From: Desulfobulbaceae bacterium
GTDB lineage: Bacteria; Desulfobacterota; Desulfobulbia; Desulfobulbales; UBA5123
Direction: 5' to 3'
Length of the DNA: 7,909 bases
Assembly: GCA_029865195.1 (NCBI GenBank)
Contig: JAOUHH010000129.1
Span: 1-7,909 of the forward strand
A program made the position numbers and the translations under genes. Under the pieces are notes generated by a model that saw only the letters and a program-made list of their open reading frames with translations, was not told the origin of the DNA and did not search any database. Of the stretch, positions 5,817 to 7,909 are shown in pieces. Position 1 is the first letter of the stretch; the number at the start of each line of letters is the position of its first letter.

Positions 5817-6446
5817 ATGAAAAAATGGCAGTGCAGGGTCTGTGGCTATATCCATGCCGGCAGTGAGCCACCGGCGAAATGTCCTGTTTGCAGCGCCGAT
5901 GCCAGCGAGTTTTATGAAATGGGCCCGGAGGGAGACGAGCTGGCGAGCATGGTGGCCGGCAAGCCGTCGGCCCCCGCCCCCGCGAAGTCGCCGCTGGCCC
6001 AGGCCTATGAGGCGCTGACCGATCATATCTATAAAAACCATCTGCATCCGATTACGGTGCATTTCCCCAACGGCGTCCTGCCGGCGGCGGTGATCTTTGT
6101 CGGCCTCGCCATCTTCTTCAATCACCGGGGGTTGCAGGAGGCCGCCTACTACAACCTGATCTTTGTCGTGCTCACCATGCCGGTGGTGCTCTTCTCCGGC
6201 TATGTCGCCTGGCACAAGCGCTACAAGGGGGCGATGACCCAGAATTTCGCGATCAAGATCGGCTGTGCCGCCATCTGCACGGTGGCGGCGGTGGTGGCGG
6301 TGGTCTGGCGCTACAGCGACCCGACGATCATGGATGCCGGCGCGCCCGACCGCTGGCTGTTTCTGCTGGTGAATGTGGTGATGCTGGCCACGGCCGGTCT
6401 TGCCGGTCATCTGGGCGGCAAGATGGTGTTTGACAACCGGCTGTAA
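5817..6446 (+). CDS. Rubredoxin-like domain fused to a DUF2231 four-helix membrane domain
   Basis: The protein has 209 residues in two parts. Residues 1-35 form a rubredoxin/rubrerythrin-type iron site: Cys 6, Cys 9, Cys 22 and Cys 25 in the pattern CxxC-12-CxxC, with CGY and CPVC typical of the short rubrerythrin tail domain. A Pro/Ala linker (46-58) leads to a DUF2231 domain beginning at HPITVHFPNG (77-86), with membrane helices at about 84-101, 111-131, 144-164 and 178-198. His 77, 82, 133 and 198 lie at helix ends or in the family motif and could bind haem or quinone; this is inference, as the family has no proven function that I know. The metal site should face the cytoplasm, since no signal peptide precedes it. 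ATG is supported by GGAGAG at 5806-5811, 5 bases away. Likely a single-gene unit with its own promoter; its stop is 20 bases from the convergent LapA-domain gene. Confidence 0.85.
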   Translation: MKKWQCRVCGYIHAGSEPPAKCPVCSADASEFYEMGPEGDELASMVAGKPSAPAPAKSPLAQAYEALTDHIYKNHLHPITVHFPNGVLPAAVIFVGLAIFFNHRGLQEAAYYNLIFVVLTMPVVLFSGYVAWHKRYKGAMTQNFAIKIGCAAICTVAAVVAVVWRYSDPTIMDAGAPDRWLFLLVNVVMLATAGLAGHLGGKMVFDNRL

Positions 6447-6466
6447 GGGGTGCGGCGCAGGCCCGT

Positions 6467-6679
6467 TCAGCCGTTGCTCTTCCCCTGGCGATACCGGTGG
6501 TAGCCGTGCAGGAGCCACCCGATCAGGGTGCCCATGGCCAGCAGGAGAAAGATGAGCAGGGAGCGGGAGATGCGGCCCGACCAGAACAGGAATTGGATTT
6601 CCACCACCGCGACGTTTTGAAAGACGAAGAGGACGGTCAGGCCGCTGAGGATCAGGAACAGAACCAGTTTGTAGTTCAT
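6467..6679 (-). CDS. Small LapA-domain (DUF1049) inner-membrane protein
   Basis: This protein has 70 residues and two membrane helices, at about 4-22 and 39-58. Between them is the family signature QNVAVVEIQFLFWSGRISRSLL (split here as QNVAVVEIQF at 21-30, then LFWSGRISRS and LL). A short basic tail (HRYRQGKSNG) is cytoplasmic by the positive-inside rule. In E. coli, LapA (YciS) sits with LapB, which regulates lipopolysaccharide synthesis. There is no LapB-like TPR partner here, so only the domain is assigned. The ATG at 6679 is chosen because AGAGGA (6687-6692 on +) lies 7 bases upstream and the family begins just here; an ATG at 6706 adds nine residues with no support. No clear promoter is seen in the 121 bases upstream, so it may be co-transcribed with the amylosucrase gene. 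Confidence 0.82.
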   Translation of the reverse strand: MNYKLVLFLILSGLTVLFVFQNVAVVEIQFLFWSGRISRSLLIFLLLAMGTLIGWLLHGYHRYRQGKSNG

Positions 6680-6735
6680 GAGGGCTTCCTCTTGTAAAAC
6701 ATGCATCAGGTTTTGCGCGCCGCCCAGGCGCCGCT

Positions 6736-6772
6736 GCCGGTCTTCCCAAAAAGGGAGGACCGGCTTTTTTTT
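6736..6772 (+). terminator. Strong + strand intrinsic terminator beyond the LapA-domain gene
   Basis: A 12-base-pair stem (6736-6747 with 6753-6764, one G-T pair) with an AAAAA loop is followed by eight T (6765-6772). It is directional: on the - strand the stem is followed by AGCGGCG, not T. The nearest upstream + strand gene is the rubredoxin-DUF2231 fusion, about 290 bases away, so RNA ending here would be antisense to the whole LapA-domain gene. It also shields the amylosucrase gene from read-through. Confidence 0.85.
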
Positions 6773-6800
6773 AGGCCTGCGGCCGCCGTCGCCGCCGAGG

Positions 6801-7909
6801 CTACATGTTCACCAGCACCATGAACTGATACGGCTCCATCACCAGGCTCTCCATGGCAACGATGGATTTGCCGGACATCAGGTCCGTGAAGGTTTTCCGC
6901 ATCCCGAGCAGGCGCAGATGGCTGCCCGGCACCGTTTGCGCCGTTGGTGAGAAGTTGGCCAGGCAGAGGGCGGACTGATCCTCGCCGTGCCGGAAATAGC
7001 CCAGCAGGGCCTTGTTTTTCGGATCGATGATCTCCGTGTTGGAGCCGCCGAACACCTTGTGTTGCTGGCGCAACTGGATAACCCGCAGGATGCCGTGGAA
7101 GATGGTGCCGATCACCGAACCCGGCTCGAAGCGCTCTTCGGCTTTTTCCCAGTCGAAGAAGGGCCGATGCACCCAGCGGTTGTCGCCGGCCTTGGCGCTG
7201 TCTTCCCTGAAGGCGTAATCGTTGAGGGCGCCGAGGGCGTCGCCGAGGTAGATCATCGGGATGCCGCCGATGGTGGCGATGATGCCGTGCAGGAGCAGGA
7301 TGCGGCGGATGGCCAGATCAACCAGGGCCTCGTCCTTTTCGGCAAGCGCCTTTTCCAGGCCGCAGAGCGAGGCGGCGGTGCCGCAAATCCGGGCATCGTT
7401 GGTGGCGAGGTCTTCCTGAAAGGTGAGGCCGACGGCAAAGGAGTCCTGGAAGCGGTCGGCGTAAAAGTCGTTGAGGAAGCGGCGGTGATCCTGGGGGACG
7501 ATGCGCAGGGCGGCGGCGTCCTCATCGGAAAACGTCCAGCCGATATCGTCGTGGCAGCGGATATAGTTCACCCAGGTGCAGCCGTCGGGGATGGCGAAGC
7601 GCCGCTCCAGGGAGTAATGGAGCAGGCTGGTATCCTTGGTTGCCATCGACTCCCAGAGCAGCGCCATCATGAGCGGATTGTACGAGATCTGGCATTCCTG
7701 GGGGTGGATGTAGCGGGCGACCTCGTCGGGATGGACGATGGCCTCCGACTTGAAGACCATGGCCGGCGCCACCACGTTGACGATGGCGTTGAACGCCTGG
7801 ATGATCATGTGGGCTTCCGGCAGGTTCTGGCAGTTGGTCCCCTTCTTCTTCCACAGGAAGGCCACCGCGTCCAGGCGCAGCACCTCGATGCCGGTGTTGG
7901 CGAGAAACA
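6801..7909 (-). CDS. Amylosucrase-type glycoside hydrolase family 13 enzyme, N-terminal part outside the window
   Basis: Amylosucrase moves the glucose of sucrose onto an alpha-1,4-glucan and releases fructose. The frame is open through the window edge, so this is the C-terminal 369 or so residues of a protein expected to be near 640. Numbered from the GTG at 7883, it has the nucleophile Asp 5 in LRLDAVAF, the acid/base Glu 47 in FKSEAIV and His 111-Asp 112 in RCHDDIGW. The spacings 42 and 65 equal those of Asp 286, Glu 328 and Asp 393 in Neisseria polysaccharea amylosucrase as I recall its numbering. DNRWVHRP at 234-241 is a further subfamily motif, and the barrel is followed by a C-terminal beta domain ending MVLVNM. 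Sucrose hydrolase of the same subfamily is the main alternative. It stops 121 bases upstream of the LapA-domain gene, with no terminator seen between them on this strand. Confidence 0.88.
   Translation of the reverse strand, partial: FLANTGIEVLRLDAVAFLWKKKGTNCQNLPEAHMIIQAFNAIVNVVAPAMVFKSEAIVHPDEVARYIHPQECQISYNPLMMALLWESMATKDTSLLHYSLERRFAIPDGCTWVNYIRCHDDIGWTFSDEDAAALRIVPQDHRRFLNDFYADRFQDSFAVGLTFQEDLATNDARICGTAASLCGLEKALAEKDEALVDLAIRRILLLHGIIATIGGIPMIYLGDALGALNDYAFREDSAKAGDNRWVHRPFFDWEKAEERFEPGSVIGTIFHGILRVIQLRQQHKVFGGSNTEIIDPKNKALLGYFRHGEDQSALCLANFSPTAQTVPGSHLRLLGMRKTFTDLMSGKSIVAMESLVMEPYQFMVLVNM

Noticed and set aside
5796..6749. A 317-codon - strand open frame opposite the rubredoxin-DUF2231 gene
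   Set aside because: It covers the conserved fusion gene and overlaps the LapA-domain gene in another frame; the product is Arg/His/Gly-rich with no motif.
6773..6800. GC-rich inverted segments just after the amylosucrase stop
   Set aside because: Pairing is short and, on the - strand, is followed by A rather than T, so it does not support a terminator for the amylosucrase gene.

Overview
The window is GC-rich bacterial chromosomal DNA with ordinary Shine-Dalgarno sites, sigma70-like promoters and intrinsic terminators. The gene set is FlgO-like envelope proteins, PurA, a TatB/TatC pair, a rubredoxin fused to a DUF2231 membrane domain, a LapA-domain membrane protein and an amylosucrase. Together they suggest a Gram-negative, anaerobic or microaerobic delta-proteobacterium in the broad sense (Desulfobacterota, for example Desulfobulbales or Desulfuromonadales). 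That placement is an inference from gene content and protein style; no marker here fixes the genus. I see no mobile element, CRISPR array, tRNA or rRNA.

Layout. (1) Bases 1-2076 hold a + strand cluster of three envelope genes: two tandem FlgO-domain paralogues (the first cut by the window edge) and a third lipoprotein with a CsgG/LpoB-like alpha/beta domain. A strong intrinsic terminator ends the cluster. (2) Bases 2088-2654 hold a separate single-gene unit, a small lipoprotein with an Lcl C-terminal (DUF1566) domain and its own likely promoter. (3) Bases 2729-4116 (- strand) hold purA with a long perfect-looking terminator hairpin. (4) Bases 4117-4442 are a 326-base divergent control region with back-to-back promoters for purA and the tat genes; their -35 boxes form a dyad. 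(5) Bases 4443-5630 hold tatB-tatC, with no space between the genes. (6) Bases 5695-6446 hold a rubredoxin/DUF2231 fusion with its own promoter and a structured leader. (7) Bases 6467-7909 (- strand) hold a 70-residue LapA-domain membrane protein and, upstream of it, the C-terminal half or more of an amylosucrase that runs off the window.

How they fit. Most of the window serves the cell envelope: outer-membrane or periplasmic lipoproteins, folded-protein export, a membrane redox candidate and a small inner-membrane protein. Two housekeeping or metabolic enzymes, PurA and amylosucrase, sit among them. The three least explained parts are the FlgO-FlgO-CsgG-like cluster, which shows no flagellar neighbour here; the rubredoxin-DUF2231 fusion with its four conserved-looking histidines; and a + strand terminator placed beyond the oppositely oriented LapA-domain gene, which would make the fusion mRNA antisense to that whole gene.
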